This document shows positions 23,782-33,139 of a DNA stretch of 64,000 bases, one piece after another. Position numbers and translations under genes: made by a program. The stretch's first letter is position 1. Each line of letters opens with the position of its first letter. The notes beneath the pieces are model-generated. The model was not told the DNA's origin. It did not search any database and saw only the letters and a list, made by a program, of their open reading frames with translations. Origin of the DNA: Lamellibrachia satsuma (taxonomy: Eukaryota > Annelida > Polychaeta > Sabellida > Siboglinidae); assembly GCA_033239005.1 (NCBI GenBank), contig BSQZ01000040.1, forward strand, positions 710,099 to 774,098, written 5' to 3'.

Positions 23782-24014
23782 TAACCTATATAAACATAAG
23801 CCAAGAATACCGATGAAGAAACAGGAAGCCTGTCTGCGCAGAAAACCCCATGAACACCAACTACTAGGGGATAAACCCCTGTGTTCATCTAATATAAAGC
23901 GAAAAGCGGGGAAAGCGGTTTCGACATCTTCCAACTTCCTATTTCATCAACGATGTACAATCGCATTTTACACTAAATGTTGAAAATAAGGAAGGAAGGT
24001 GGGGAGGAGGGCGG
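23782..24014. other. Spacer between A2 and B2 of the Ngaro-like element
   Basis: 233 bp that I cannot match elsewhere in the window. Confidence 0.5.
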
Positions 24015-24255
24015 ATTTCGAGAGACAAATTTTCTAGACACAACTTCGCGATGCAGAGACTGGAACAGGAGTGAAAGATTCCAGCTGCTGGCTCTGGTTT
24101 GAACTGGTTTCCGTTAAGCCGTGATTGGCTGAATATCGTGGAGTAATACAAATTATTTGGCCAAATAGTTCCGGTGTAGTCTCGGACACCCAGGGCAAGA
24201 CTTGCCTTGGTTATCTCATAAAATCTGTTATTCAGCTGTAAGTTGCATAAGTCCA
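24015..24255 (-). repeat. Split direct repeat A2 (internal copy of the 5' terminus)
   Basis: About 240 bp, starting atttcgagagacaaattttc, that match 36085-36326 closely. It is fused directly to B1, producing the gtccatttatgc junction. Confidence 0.9.
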
Positions 24256-24576
24256 TTTATGCAATAACCAACACAAGTCCGATGTAGTAGAGATTGAAAA
24301 GGGCCAAATAAATGACGTTTTATTGCAAAGTGGACTGCTTATCACGCAGCCACTTTGGGAAACACATTAACAGGAATGTGAGCTCCTCAAAGCAAACCAG
24401 ACAGGAACTGAACACATGTACAGCCCCTTCCGGCAAGTTTCTCAGAGCCCACATTCCTACAGCCATGACGATAACATATATACATCAAGAAGTCGTCATG
24501 AACATGTAATGCAAAGAATACAGACATTCCACCACCAACACACAAATTTAATTACAAACAGGTGGGGCCATTTCGC
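24256..24576 (-). repeat. Split direct repeat B1
   Basis: Near-identical to B2 (23461-23781), in the same orientation. It lies about 50 bp beyond the recombinase stop codon. Confidence 0.9.
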
Positions 24577-24624
24577 CACAAGGTCACCCACAAACATGTG
24601 ACCACCCCACCGCGACCTAACCTT

Positions 24625-25575
24625 TTAAGCAATTCTGATATACTTCCTAAAAGCATCTGAGCTCCACCTGCCTGCTGCCCTGATTTGTGCATCTGACTCC
24701 CCCCGCAAGGCCGCTGCGGTAGCTGCACCAATGCGAAAACTGTGACCCTTAAATGAACTAGACTTGTATCCGCAAAAACTGAGGAGCCGTTTCAGAGACA
24801 CATCGAATTCACCCCGGAGCATAGGTGAGCCATCCGGGTAACCAAAAAGGATACCTTGCACTGGGCCTATGGCCTGAATAAACTCCCTCAAGAAAGCTGC
24901 CGGTTGGATGAGTGACCCTTCTAGGCATTCCCCTCTCACCTGCAGAGATTGCGGACCGTGGCGAGCACTGTGCTTAAAACGGCGGAAAGATACATTTATA
25001 AGGTCACCGGTCAACGTGACATCTCCCACGTGGAGACAGCCCTGCGTCATGTTCCTCGACCTGGGCACCATTTCTCCGACTCGCAAGTATGCCCTGAAGG
25101 CAATGACCATCATGGCTCGGAGCATAGTGCACGTATAGGTTGATGCGAAAACAGTGGGGAGAGCCTGCACCAGGCAAGAAAGGATGGGTAGTGTGACAGG
25201 CAGGCGGACATCAGGAACAGATCCAAGATTCCGAGCGCCAGCCAGCAGTTTGACTACGATGAAGTTGCTAGTTGGATCTGGTAGGCCATTAATCTTGTGA
25301 AAATAGGCTAGTGCTGACACATTGGACACAACTGTGGCAGGGGCAGCACCACTGGCATGCAGGTGTGCCACGAAGAGGAGGATCATTGCCACTGGTATTG
25401 GCAAAGAGGGATACATACCAAGCGACTGAAAGAAAGTTACTAACTTACCCCACGCCCGCTGATAGTGGGCTCTCGTAGATGGCGCCAGTGAAGCCTCTAG
25501 CAACCGACTCAGAGATTCCCCAAGCCCGCTGGGGAGATACTGTAGGGAATTTCCCGCGGGCTGGTTTCTGCCCAT
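24625..25575 (-). CDS. Tyrosine recombinase of the Ngaro-like retrotransposon (apparently intact)
   Basis: A 316-codon frame with ATG. Tyrosine recombinases of DIRS-order elements integrate a circular cDNA without a target duplication. The N-terminal core-binding part begins LSRLLEASLAPSTRAHYQRA (about residues 22-41). In the catalytic part the conserved residues are visible: R165 in AYLRVGEM, the HSFR box (H278, R281), W304 in GRWSS and the nucleophile Y312 in KYIR. The length is normal for the family, and I see no break. It overlaps the RNase H frame by about 66 bp in a different frame, so its translation probably relies on a compact polycistronic arrangement or frameshifting (inference). 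B1 follows directly. Confidence 0.9.
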   Translation of the reverse strand: MGRNQPAGNSLQYLPSGLGESLSRLLEASLAPSTRAHYQRAWGKLVTFFQSLGMYPSLPIPVAMILLFVAHLHASGAAPATVVSNVSALAYFHKINGLPDPTSNFIVVKLLAGARNLGSVPDVRLPVTLPILSCLVQALPTVFASTYTCTMLRAMMVIAFRAYLRVGEMVPRSRNMTQGCLHVGDVTLTGDLINVSFRRFKHSARHGPQSLQVRGECLEGSLIQPAAFLREFIQAIGPVQGILFGYPDGSPMLRGEFDVSLKRLLSFCGYKSSSFKGHSFRIGAATAAALRGESDAQIRAAGRWSSDAFRKYIRIA

Positions 25576-27239
25576 GGTGCCAGAGCTCGGAATTCCCGTA
25601 CCTGTGAACGTGATAGTTTGTCAGCTAAAGTGTTGATCCTACCTGGAATATGGCGGGCAGTGAAATTGATGTTGAAACGCAAGCACGCTAAAACCAGTGG
25701 ACGGATTAAGGCCATGATGTGGGGCTCGCGTGACGTTTGCTTGTTAATAATTGGCACAAGAGCCTCATTGTCTGTGTAGAAACACACACTTCTGTTTGCC
25801 CATCTACCGCCCCACACGATCACTGCTGCCATTATAGGGTAAAGTTCTAGAACTGATATGTTGTATGAGCGCCATGATACTGGCCACTGCCCATAAAACC
25901 ATGCGCCACCATACAGTGCCCCGAAACCTATACTTCAGGAGGCATCAGTGTACAGGTGCAAGTGGTCGCCCGTAAGGAAGTTGTCATCTAGGAAAAAGGA
26001 CCGGCCATTAAATAGAAGCAAGAACTCCTGCCATACCTGTAGATCGAGTTTTGCCTGACGAGTCAACCTGATGTGGTGATGGGGTTTCTGGACCCCTAAT
26101 GTCATGTCTATGATTCTTCTCAGAAAAGCTCTACCTGGCACAATCACTGTGCAAGCAAAATTCAGGATGCCGATGAGTGACTGCAGAACTCTAAGTGTTA
26201 CTTTCTGTTGTCTCTGAAAATCTTCCAGCAGTGCCTTAGCTTTCTCTAACTTATCCTCTGGCAGTCTAGCTTCCATAAGCACTGTATCTAAAGTAATGCC
26301 GAGAAAAGTGATGACACGGGTAGGAGCCACTGTCTTCCCAGGTGCTAAGGGAACCCCGAGTTCGAGGCAAAGATTAACAAAAGCTTGTAGATCTTGTCCG
26401 CATTTCGCACGAGAATTGGCAATAAACAGAAAGTCATCGATAACATGGACGATCGCAGTCGCTCCCAGTTTAGACTTTGCGATCCACTCCAACGCAGTAC
26501 TGAAGGACTCGAAGATCGCACAAGCGCTGGAAACTCCCATTGGAAGGACAGCATCCATGAAAAACTTACCCTTCCACTGGAAACCCAAAAGCGGTCGGTC
26601 CCTTGGTGAGACTGGAATAATCCTAAAAGCTGATTCTATGTCCACTTTAGCCATAAAGACCTGACTACTGGGTAGCTGTTTGATGAGCCTAATAGCATCC
26701 TGTATAGTTGCGTATTGGACAGCGGAAATTTCCTTGGGAATGAAATCATTTACCGAGGAACCCTCTGGGTAGGATAAGTGATGTATCGTTCGGAATTCCC
26801 CAGGACTCTTTTTAGGGACTACCCCCAAAGGGGAAATCCTGAAGTTGTCACTAGGGGGTGGCGTATCAAACGGACCTAAAATTCTGCCTAGCGCTAGCTC
26901 CTTCGCTATCTTGTTGTCTACTACTGCAGGGAATTCGATGGCAGACTTCAAATTGGTGACCCTTTTAGCTTGTTGTGCTGGTAAGCCAAAGCAGCCAATT
27001 CTGAACCCGTGCTGAAAGCCATTGAGAAGATACTCAACAATATTACGATTGTAGCCGACAAGAAAATATCTAAGTGCATCAGGGGAAACTGGGGTAGGCA
27101 TACTATCTCCTGAAGACGGCTGGTCGCGAACTGGCAGTCGACGATTGGGTTGCAGGGATGCCGGTGGCTGAACTCGGTCGAGCAGGATTGGGTTGGGTGC
27201 GTTGCCTATAGCATCGTGCCGCTGAGTGGGGGCCACCAC
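25509..27239 (-). pseudogene. Reverse transcriptase-RNase H of the Ngaro-like element, one in-frame TGA
   Basis: The RT part (27239 to about 26000) has ILGPFDTPPPSDNFRISPLG, VVPKKSPGEFRTIHHLSYP, MAKVDIESAFRIIPVSPRD, VLPMGVSSACAIFESFS and HVIDDFLFIANS. Together these carry the palm catalytic Asp residues. RNase H starts LHLYTDAS, where a TGA (minus codon 25937-25935) interrupts it. The same frame then continues SIGFGALYGGAWFYGQW and YNISVLELYPIMAAV, with CFYTDNEALV, RHIPGRINTLADKLSR and a tail to 25509. One substitution therefore separates it from an open polyprotein. GGA to TGA would be the simplest change, because TDAS is usually followed by Gly. It overlaps ORF1 by 137 bp in another frame. 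The element makes cDNA from its RNA in a cytoplasmic particle (family knowledge). Confidence 0.9.
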
Positions 27240-28241
27240 AGCGTCTACACTTGTGTGTGTAACGACAAGTGGCTGCGTTACAGACCTCCCCCCGATCGAA
27301 TGCGAAGCAGGTTTTTGTGGATGGCCACTTAGCCTTACCCCAGCTGGCCTTACCCTTGCTACGAAAGGGAGTCACGCTGGGTGTGGTAGCTGGGCGACTC
27401 TCTGATGCATTCATCCATAGGTACCAGCAAACCGATTCCCACCCCCAGTTGTTGGCCTGAAGAAGTGACCGGAACGCCTCATCATACGACCGCCAGTCCA
27501 CACCTTTCTCGTATAGGGAACGAATTGTCTGGACGTACATGAGTAAATTATGTGATTCTGACAGATGCTGTGGCTGGAGAAGAAAAACAGACATGTAAAT
27601 TTCGAAGCCCTGCAGCCATTGGTCAAATGACACAGTGCTGCTCTTTGCCCTAGGGGCGACACAAAACATGGGGGTCTCGTCGTCACTGCCTGGCCTAACG
27701 GACACAGAATAGTTCTGTGGTGAGGAGTCATGCAACAATGAGGAAATACTAACATACTCCCCTGACCAAATTTGGGCTTTGAGTTTGTCAGACACGCGGG
27801 AATGACGGGATAGGGCCGAAGTAGCGAACGATGCTACTAGATCCTGGGATGCCCTGGGGAGGGCGTGTACTTCCTGACCTGTATGAATACCTGAAGATAT
27901 GGCCTCTGGCCACGGGGCCGACGGTGGTCTTGGAACGGGGCTTGGTGGAGCACCAGTTGCAGATAATGTCACCCGACCTGACGTATGGCCGCCCTGCGGC
28001 CATAGACAAGGGTTAGCCAAGGGCGGAGCGATGGGCTCCCCCCCGGTAGGCGCCGCCACTGCTGCAGGGGCCTCTATTGGAAGCGGCGCAGGTAGGGCGT
28101 TGGCCGCAGGCAATTGCTGCAGGCCACGCACCATCGCGTGGACCTCCTGCAAAATCTTGTCAGAGGCGTCAAGACGGCGCTCCATAATCGACAAGCGCTC
28201 CTCCGTCGTAGCTTTCCGACCCGCTGCTGCGCCCGCCACCG
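27103..28241 (-). pseudogene. Gag-like ORF1 of the Ngaro-like element, 3' part (split by LTR element)
   Basis: About 379 codons from the insertion point to a stop at 27103. Near its start lies a coiled-coil-like TTEERLSIMERRLDASDKI. An Ala/Pro-rich linker follows, then a capsid-like region with QWLQGFEIYMSVFLLQP and YDEAFRSLLQANNWGWE. The end has a Cys/His cluster (CFAFDRGEVCNAATCRYTHK, then CRRCGGPHSAARCYR) suited to RNA binding. This matches ORF1 proteins of DIRS/Ngaro elements. The frame begins inside the gene because the LTR element inserted at 28242. Its first part lies at 32649-32833, in a frame that joins perfectly once the insert and one ACCG are removed. Confidence 0.85.
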
Positions 28242-28981
28242 TGTAAAGAGCAAACCGTGTATATATGAAAAGCAGAGCAATATATGAATTCTAACAGGAG
28301 TGCACACCATTTATATAATTTATGTAGACACATCAATACGTATCGCTGAATCATGCTGAGTCTCAATGCTCTATTGAACACTCGCCGACACGACAGTTCG
28401 TCGAACCGGGGAAAGGTGATTAATGGTGCATTGACCAGCGGTACGGATGTCATACCCATAGATGAGACTTAAATTACGAGTCTACAAATTCCCAGCTTAG
28501 CTTCTCCGACAATAGAGGTGCACAACATATATTTTATTTAGACATTTCAATACAGAAGGGTCTACGTGAAGAGCGTGACTGGCGTACGTGATGGGAAGCA
28601 TACCCATGTTTCCAACTTAACTATAAGTAGAGAACAGCTTGCCTACTGCAGCGAGAGAGAGTCGAGAGAGAGCCGAGAGAGAGCCGAGAGAGAGCCGAGA
28701 GAGAGCCGAGAGAGAGCCGAGAGAGCCGAAAGAATCTCACGGAATTTCTCATCTCCCGGTACCAAGGGAGATGATCGGCAACTTGCAGTTGTATCTGTAT
28801 GTGTCAGTAGCGCTGTAACCTATGTAACAATAAAAGCCTACGCTGTAGGTCGAACCTGGGTGATACACCAACGTGTATGATTTGTCTTATTCGACATCAC
28901 GTCAGGGCTGACTGCTGAATGAAGTAGGTAGAAGGTCCTGACGTGAGACGGTTAAGAGAGACCGGTAACAGCAAAGTTACA
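28242..28981 (+). repeat. 5' LTR of the nested retroelement
   Basis: TG...CA ends. A TATAAG box is at about 28622, a GA-rich (gagagagccga)n stretch at about 28650-28735 and a polyadenylation signal AATAAA at 28829-28834. These fit a U3-R-U5 layout with transcription starting near 28650 (inference). A 104-codon open stretch inside is not a gene. Confidence 0.92.
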
Positions 28982-29180
28982 ATGGCGAGCGTAGCCAGGA
29001 TATTTTTTTACCATTGAAGTTACAATGACGGGACGATTTTTTTTATATCACTAAAGTTATAATGGCGAGCGCGACTACGGAAGAACAGAACGTCTGTTAT
29101 AACGGCGACCGCTGCTGACACTACATACGCTGCGATGAAATCTACACGGCACGATGTAAGTTACAATGACGAGCCCGCTA
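28974..29180 (+). promoter_or_regulatory. Leader with five repeats resembling the LTR end plus primer-binding site
   Basis: AAGTTACAATGGCGAGCG occurs at the LTR/leader junction (28975). Diverged versions follow at about 29016, 29054, 29094 and 29157, spaced roughly 40-60 bp. The first copy, starting TGGCGAGCG just after the LTR, is the natural candidate for a tRNA primer-binding site. TGGCG starts are common in Ty3/Gypsy elements. The priming tRNA is not identified. Confidence 0.5.
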
Positions 29181-29239
29181 TCATTTTTTTTACGGCTGAT
29201 GCTACTGACTAGTATTGCACGTCCCAGAAGATCGACAAG

Positions 29240-29650
29240 ATGACGATACAGCATCCAGTGATGGCATCTGCCTGGACGGGGAGGACAGTCCCGGTACACC
29301 TGCCTCGCCCTGTCCGTCTGCATTCTTCGAGGCATTCGTCGACTAGCCTGGGCCACCGTGCGCCGCGACCAGACCGCTCCCGACCCCGAAGAGCCGGTAA
29401 GCCTTGTCACAACATCCCGCATGAGGGACCGACCGTTGCCCTGGAGATGGCTGTCCTGATGATGACGGTCAAATCTCTCGCAACTCCTGTCACTGATTTA
29501 TCCTCGACAGTGACAGTGTTACAGGCCAGACAACCCAGGGACCGGCATTGTTACGTGTCCGGAGAAATCGGCCACTATACACGCGCCTGTCATCAACAAG
29601 CGATGATGCGAGACCGCCCGAGCTACCAGCAGCATGGCTGGGAGTTCTAA
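29240..29650 (+). pseudogene. Gag C-terminal part of the nested LTR element
   Basis: A 136-codon frame ending in CYVSGEIGHYTRACHQ, which is a retroviral-type zinc knuckle (C-x2-C-x4-H-x4-C) with the second Cys replaced by Ser. A basic Arg/Pro-rich stretch precedes it. No capsid domain is recognised upstream, so Gag is truncated. The Ser substitution would weaken zinc binding. Confidence 0.55.
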
Positions 29651-29659
29651 CATCCAGGG

Positions 29660-30790
29660 ACGACCCCAGAGGACGGTAGGTGTGGCCACGCGTGGACAAC
29701 ACAGGCCCACCAAATTGCCGAATGAACCACGCACTCCAGTGAACATTGCACAGAACGGTGAAAGTTGATAATTTTCGTAATGCATATAATAATTAGTATC
29801 ATCAACTGACATGCTATGGTGAGTGAAATTGTAACACTCTTAATTAATAGAGCTTGGTATGAAGCATGTATGATGGTTTTTTTTTTTGTAGTATTGATAC
29901 ATGTATGTGTATGATCCTCTTTGTTTGAGATATGAATTATGTGTAAGGCTATTTAGGCCCTAAAGGCACATGATTATCTTTGTTTGTTACGTGTTTGGGA
30001 TGGATGTTGTCACGTTACAACAGTGAAGACTAATTTATCCATGGTTTAGATGTAGGGGCATCGCACCTATTGTGACGGACTGGTGTGATCGTATGTACAG
30101 TAATGGAAACTGCATATCGAGACATCAGCCTAGGGCATGGTTACACGACCATCTCCGTAGTTACATGAAAGCAGGCCACCTTGTTAAACACCATGCAGTG
30201 ATGTTGAGACGTTGTTGTTAACTGACTAGATTGAATGTTGTTCGAACGAATGCTATATATTTGCTGCTACATAATACCTCAGGGTAGTATTATGACTGTA
30301 ATTAGCAGATTAGTTAATGTTATGGTAGTACATGTTTGCTAAATGTAATGCACATGGACTGCACCGCTCACGTGTAATTGGTACATGTTCTATAGGTTAT
30401 GTTGGGGCACCCAATTGATCAGTAATATTATGTCTGATTAGGTATGGCTACCAAGGGTCGTGACCACATATTCCTCGTTACCCGTTACTAGGGCGTTACT
30501 GTTGCCGGCAGATGAACTGTCCGCCAACAGGAAGGATTCGTCTAGGGACGCCTAGACTCTCGGGGCATACGACATAACTGCTTAATGGTAACTTGACATT
30601 ACAGCAGAGTATGTCGCGTGGTGTTTGTCTTGTGGATTTGGGTTAATCCACGGAATTGTTACAGCCCGATTCCTGACTGCAAATATCAGTCAGTGGCTGG
30701 GGAATTATTAACGTGTTATACGTTGTTAAAACCGATGGTATCCTCGTGACCGGAAGCCGTGAAACCCGCGGTCACGTTGCCACGTGGACG
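29660..30790. other. Interior of the LTR element where pol would be expected; non-coding
   Basis: About 1.1 kb with no open frame resembling protease, RT, RNase H or integrase on either strand. Full-length Ty3/Gypsy elements need roughly 3 kb of pol here, so a large deletion is inferred. Confidence 0.6.
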
Positions 30791-30794
30791 TTGA

Positions 30795-31647
30795 TTGTCG
30801 TCCTGGTTCAACAGCTCAGATCGCATCCATTCTGTGCTTGTCGACCTCCGCGCTCCCAATGTGACCAGATGGTCATGGCTACAACGCTTACATGCTATTG
30901 AAGATCAGATTCCGCACTCGATTCCGCGTGGTCGGCGGGTTCGACGTGGGTTCTCTGACCTCGGTGGCACCATTCTCAACAAAGTGTTTGGGATCGCGAC
31001 GGAGGCACAGTTGGACACGACTAGGCGTTGGATCCAACAGGTACGTTCTGATAATCAACGGGTGATTCATAACACCAATGAACTTGTGACCGTGGTAAAT
31101 CACACGTTTGCGGAGGTCCGCCTCAATCGCAAACATCTCCGGGACATTGAGGTTTACACTTCGAAATTGCACGGACACATGGCGACGTGGACAGCCATTT
31201 CCACGATCGCATTTGAACGTGTCCGCGTTAGTCTGCGAATAGATCAGTGCTTGTCGGCCCTGGAAAGCATATAATTTCTGGTTTCATCAGCGGGACCTAT
31301 ATCGTAGACAGCGTGCCGCGTTGGAAAGCGGATTGCTGACGGAAGATTTTACCGCCAGCCGACTTAGGACCTATTTTAACAGGCTAGCCGCCGAGTGGGA
31401 CAGTATGCCCCAGGAGCGGAATTGTTTTTATAAATTGATACGCCTTGTCACAGGTTTCTTTTACACGGCCTCTAGCAGCCGTATTCTGCTGCTTGCACGT
31501 CGCTCATGGTTATTCGGGCGCCAGTACGTGTGTTTTTTTTTCCATGTGACAGGAAACACAAACGTAATATTTACATTTATGTTATTAGGGTTTCGTGTTG
31601 GATATTTAGTTTTACTTCTTTATTTGGTGTGGTATGTTACTGTATGA
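30795..31647 (+). pseudogene. Errantivirus-type envelope-like gene, frameshifted
   Basis: Two overlapping-order frames (30795-31274 and 31321-31647) look like one Env. A basic processing-type site (RRVRR, about residues 47-51) is followed by a Gly/hydrophobic segment beginning GFSDLGG. This is the layout of the fusion subunits of insect errantiviruses and the baculovirus F family. A long helical region follows, and a hydrophobic, membrane-spanning-like stretch lies near 31570-31640. The frame changes just after 31272, so no continuous protein is made from this copy. In relatives the protein mediates membrane fusion. Here the copy is broken, and its presence marks the element's Ty3/Gypsy, env-bearing ancestry. 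Confidence 0.6.
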
Positions 31648-31908
31648 TTAGGTAAGGTTAGCTGGTGACAGTTCCCTATATGTTTACATGTGTGGTTTTT
31701 GAATTTGTTGCTTCTACATGTGTGATTTTTGCATTTATTGAATTTTTTTCTCATTGTGTGGTATTGGGTCGATATGGTAATTGTATGGTGGAGGTCAATG
31801 TTAGTTTGCAGTTTACTTATTTGCATATATTGACTTACACGGTTGTGCTCTTTTTCTTTTTCTTTTTTTAAGCTGATACGAGGTCTCAGCTTGTGTCGGA
31901 GGGAGTAA

Positions 31909-32648
31909 TGTAAAGAGCAAACCGTGTATATATGAAAAGCAGAGCAATATATGAATTCTAACAGGAGTGCACACCATTTATATAATTTATGTAGACACAT
32001 CAATACGTATCGCTGAATCATGCTGAGTCTCAATGCTCTATTGAACACTCGCCGACACGACAGTTCGTCGAACCGGGGAAAGGTGATTAATGGTGCATTG
32101 ACCAGCGGTACGGATGTCATACCCATAGATGAGACTTAAATTACGAGTCTACAAATTCCCAGCTTAGCTTCTCCGACAATAGAGGTGCACAACATATATT
32201 TTATTTAGACATTTCAATACAGAAGGGTCTACGTGAAGAGCGTGACTGGCGTACGTGATGGGAAGCATACCCATGTTTCCAACTTAACTATAAGTAGAGA
32301 ACAGCTTGCCTACTGCAGCGAGAGAGAGTCGAGAGAGAGCCGAGAGAGAGCCGAGAGAGAGCCGAGAGAGAGCCGAGAGAGAGCCGAGAGAGCCGAAAGA
32401 ATCTCACGGAATTTCTCATCTCCCGGTACCAAGGGAGATGATCGGCAACTTGCAGTTGTATCTGTATGTGTCAGTAGCGCTGTAACCTATGTAACAATAA
32501 AAGCCTACGCTGTAGGTCGAACCTGGGTGATACACCAACGTGTATGATTTGTCTTATTCGACATCACGTCAGGGCTGACTGCTGAATGAAGTAGGTAGAA
32601 GGTCCTGACGTGAGACGGTTAAGAGAGACCGGTAACAGCAAAGTTACA
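31909..32648 (+). repeat. 3' LTR of the nested retroelement
   Basis: The same 740 bp as 28242-28981, with no difference noticed by eye. It is preceded by a purine-rich tract at about 31897-31906 and followed by the ACCG target duplication. Confidence 0.92.
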
Positions 32649-32833
32649 ACCGGACGAACGACATGTCGTAGGGCCGGTTCGTCGTCAAGGTGCTGTACGA
32701 CGTGGCACTCTGCTGGGGGCGGGCACATCGCTGATCGTGCAACGGCAGCGCGGCTTGCCGCCGCCCGCGATCTTGTTGCCACCGGGCTGTGGCGCAGAGG
32801 TCGTCCACGACGCACGTTCTTATCTGGAGCCAT
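32649..32833 (-). pseudogene. Gag-like ORF1 of the Ngaro-like element, 5' part
   Basis: An ATG at 32833 opens MAPDKNVRRGRPLRHSPVA and an Arg/Ala-rich stretch, continuing to ALRHVVRP at the insertion point. The reading frame at 32649-32653 continues without shift into the GTG-GCG-GGC codons below 28240. This proves that both pieces were one ORF. The basic N-terminus is typical of nucleic-acid-binding Gag-like proteins. Confidence 0.8.
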
Positions 32834-32984
32834 CCTGCAACATATTGTGGAAGGGCCAATACTGAGTGAACAGCTAAACTCTTGGAAACTGCCGCCAAAC
32901 TACTCATGAAAGCCACATGTGAAAACTAGCTCCTAAATTGTTGTGGCAATACCACCAGGACTGATGCCTTGCGTCGAAGCTGAA

Positions 32985-33110
32985 ACAAAATTTTTTTTTT
33001 TTTTTTCATTATTATTTTATTTTTATTTTTATTTTTTATTTTATTATTTTTTTTATTTTTTTTTTTATTATTATTTTATTTTTTTTTTATTATTATTTTT
33101 TTTTCTCCAT
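32985..33110. repeat. Low-complexity T/A tract (poly-T with TTTA/TTA units)
   Basis: An almost pure T stretch with scattered A. On the minus strand it is an A-rich run just upstream of ORF1 in the Ngaro-like element. Confidence 0.9.
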
Positions 33111-33139
33111 TATATGAATACACATCAATATGCGACATT

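Larger units (their letters stand above)
28242..32648 (+). mobile_element. Young LTR retroelement with gag and env-like ORFs, no pol seen; nested in ORF1
   Basis: Two 740-bp direct repeats (28242-28981 and 31909-32648), both beginning TGTAAAG and ending TTACA, flank a 2.9-kb interior. A purine tract (ggagggag) precedes the 3' LTR. The 4-bp ACCG at 28238-28241 recurs at 32649-32652 as the target duplication. The LTRs look identical by eye, so insertion was recent. The interior has a Gag end with a zinc knuckle and an errantivirus-type Env, but nothing like protease, RT or integrase between them. The copy therefore looks non-autonomous and was probably mobilised in trans by a full-length Ty3/Gypsy relative (inference). 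Confidence 0.88.

Noticed and set aside
28566..28880. 104-codon open stretch, repeated identically at 32233-32547
   Set aside because: It lies inside the LTRs, has Arg/Glu/Ser low complexity from the GA-rich tract and matches no family.
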